Below, piece after piece: positions 62,903-64,000 of a stretch of 64,000 nt of DNA. Position numbers and translations under genes: made by a program. This stretch comes from Flavobacteriales bacterium. Its GTDB lineage: Bacteria > Bacteroidota > Bacteroidia > Flavobacteriales_G > Salibacteraceae. The stretch lies in NCBI GenBank assembly GCA_018660685.1, contig JABJJW010000012.1:1-64000 (forward strand), given 5' to 3'. Position 1 is the stretch's first letter. The number at the start of each line of letters is the position of its first letter. Below the pieces are notes generated by a model, which was not told the DNA's origin, did not search any database, and saw nothing but the letters and a program-made list of their open reading frames with translations.

Positions 62903-63457
62903 TTATCGATTGAAGGCTTTCAACTGAGCTTCAACGGTTACATCAACCACTTTCGCAATATTGTCTCGAACCGTATTCGGAATTTCTATGTTATAGTCCT
63001 CAGGTACAATTTTGAATGTAGAATGGATCGCATAGCCACCATCACGACTCTCAATGGTTGCAGCCAATTCAAGTTCTTTGACTACTCCATGAATTTCCAG
63101 TTTTCCTGCAGCTACCACGTTTGTCCCTGAAGGAATATTAGCCATATCAATGCCGTCCAATCCTTGAACGCTGCCCTTAAAAGTCCCCTTGGGATACTTG
63201 TTTGATTCAACGAAGTTTTCGTTAAAGTGCTCTTCCATCAAAGGTTTTTTGAATTCAAACGACTTCATCAGTGCTGCGAACTCAAACTGTCCTGAAGCAG
63301 CATCTAACACGCATGTTAGCTTGTGGTTACGTGCTTCAATATCCTCAACGGACGTCGCTGAAAAGAACTTGACATGTCCATCCCGCGTGAAGTATTTACC
63401 CTGAGCACTCACCACAGATGAGCAGAGTATTAATGCTGATACTAATAGTAATTTCAT
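62903..63457 (-). CDS. YceI family lipocalin-like protein
   Basis: A 184-residue exported protein: signal peptide ending VVSAQ, then the YceI barrel: VKFFSATSVEDIEARNHK, FEFAALMKSFEFKKPLMEEHF (quoted in part: MKSFEFKKPLMEEHF), SNKYPKGTFKGSV, and LEIHGVVKELELAAT. YceI proteins bind long polyisoprenoids or other hydrophobic ligands in the periplasm. It lies between an OB-fold gene and the DUF5777 barrel in a tight minus-strand operon. Confidence 0.92.
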   Translation of the reverse strand: MKLLLVSALILCSSVVSAQGKYFTRDGHVKFFSATSVEDIEARNHKLTCVLDAASGQFEFAALMKSFEFKKPLMEEHFNENFVESNKYPKGTFKGSVQGLDGIDMANIPSGTNVVAAGKLEIHGVVKELELAATIESRDGGYAIHSTFKIVPEDYNIEIPNTVRDNIAKVVDVTVEAQLKAFNR

Positions 63458-63464
63458 ATTTATT

Positions 63465-63896
63465 CTACTTAATAATGCTTCCTCTTTTTAGTTCAACAAC
63501 TCCGCCGGGCAGCATAGATTCTGCATCACCCAAAAATCCAGAGCAAACTCCTTTAACGACAATCTCTGAACTCTCCTCCAATTCTCCCTCAAAAGGGTTT
63601 TGAAGGGTGGCATTCACAACATATAACTCATCCATCGAAATCTTCATTGATGTAATTTGTTGATCCGTTCTCTCTATTGCCAATATCGGGCCATTGATCT
63701 CCAAGATTTGATCCACGTACTTTGCGGTGGCGGCAGTTTCATCATCCAGAAATTCTTGAACTACTTCTTCGCAGTTTAGCTTATGTGCAGCTTCTATATC
63801 AGCTGTGTCATCGTGATCTTTGAAGCTTACTTGATAAGCAACGAGAACGCCAATAATAATGGCTGTTAGCGCTCCAAAAGTGAGGGTACGTTTCAT
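63465..63896 (-). CDS. OB-fold (tRNA_anti-like) membrane-anchored protein
   Basis: A 143-residue protein: one N-terminal membrane helix (TFGALTAIIIGVLVAYQV), an acidic helix (ADIEAAHKLNCEEVVQEFL), then an OB-fold of the tRNA_anti-like type (AKYVDQILEINGPILAIE, IVVKGVCSGFLGD, GVVELKRGSII). The Cys in VKGVCSGF is the usual one of the family. Its role is unknown; it sits between a cytochrome c gene and yceI, 7 bases before the latter, so a membrane redox function is plausible. Confidence 0.82.
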   Translation of the reverse strand: MKRTLTFGALTAIIIGVLVAYQVSFKDHDDTADIEAAHKLNCEEVVQEFLDDETAATAKYVDQILEINGPILAIERTDQQITSMKISMDELYVVNATLQNPFEGELEESSEIVVKGVCSGFLGDAESMLPGGVVELKRGSIIK

Positions 63897-63899
63897 AGT

Positions 63900-64000
63900 T
63901 TAATTGTCTTTATATCCATTATCCATCCAATCCAGAATGGTATTGAGTTCATCTTGTTCCAATTCTCCAAAGGGTGGCATATCTCCCGATTCAATTTTAC
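63900..64000 (-). CDS. Cytochrome c domain protein, 3' end only
   Basis: The minus-strand frame reads KIESGDMPPFGELEQDELN, then a WMDNGYKDN ending, and stops at 63902-63900. The GxMPPFG segment with its haem-ligand methionine and the closing helix with W-xx-NG are the C-terminal part of a class I cytochrome c. The CxxCH motif is outside the window. It starts the operon leading to the OB-fold, YceI and DUF5777 genes. Confidence 0.72.
   Translation of the reverse strand, partial: KIESGDMPPFGELEQDELNTILDWMDNGYKDN

Overview
The window is a 64 kb chromosomal segment of a Bacteroidota bacterium, most likely a marine, aerobic member of the Flavobacteriales. The evidence is internal. Three secreted proteins, and one remnant, end in the type A sorting domain of the type IX secretion system. 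Several genes have the Bacteroidota -7 promoter box TAnnTTTG close to the start codon, and Shine-Dalgarno sequences are mostly absent. Marker families such as DUF4293 next to rho, GT117/DUF2723, Omp28-like proteins, DUF5777 and PD40/OmpA proteins are present. There is no rRNA, tRNA, CRISPR array, prophage or insertion sequence that I can support.

Layout. 1-1.4 kb: two tandem di-haem cytochrome c peroxidase-like genes (the first only as its 3' end) and a metal-binding lipoprotein. 1.4-6.2 kb: hydrolase, DEAD-box helicase, formate-tetrahydrofolate ligase, exonuclease III. 6.2-7.0 kb: a T9SS-domain remnant, low-complexity repeats and an orphan terminator. 7-13.9 kb: lemA and two TPM-domain genes, a glycosyltransferase with an FtsE-like ATPase, a phosphoesterase, DUF4293, rho. 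13.9-14.6 kb: a gene-free, highly structured island. 14.6-19.2 kb: mpl, class II aldolase, metallo-hydrolase, methyltransferase. 19.2-29 kb: mostly minus-strand envelope and secreted genes, including a comEC interrupted by one in-frame amber codon. 29-34.5 kb: surE-lpxB-spoIID, then lpoB with its COG3014 partner. 34.7-41.7 kb: a GT117 membrane glycosyltransferase, an OmpA remnant, and a YfiR-TPR-SpoIIE-phosphatase operon. 41.8-48.3 kb: a 2-oxoacid dehydrogenase E2 and two tandem PorE-like TPR/PD40 genes, the first frameshifted. 48.4-54.8 kb: exonuclease, FAH hydrolase, a hydrolase/OmpA chimeric pseudogene, thioesterase, ChaN-like, AIM24-like, and a frameshifted TPR histidine kinase. 54.8-64 kb: a sortilin-like propeller protein, a sigma-factor remnant, a secreted M43 protease, and a DUF5777-YceI-OB-fold-cytochrome c cluster that runs off the end.

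How the genes work together. Much of the window serves the envelope: lipid A (lpxB), peptidoglycan recycling and remodelling (mpl, spoIID, lpoB), protein glycosylation (GT117), outer-membrane PorE-like scaffolds, and their T9SS cargo. The least understood unit is the three-gene operon at 38.5-41.7 kb. It pairs a periplasmic YfiR-like protein with a HAMP/SpoIIE phosphatase instead of the diguanylate cyclase that YfiR controls in Pseudomonas. A second striking feature is the number of broken genes. I count seven remnants or disrupted reading frames, four of them (comEC, PorE-like gene, histidine kinase, sigma factor) explained by a single substitution or single-base indel. Either this lineage is losing genes or the assembly carries errors.
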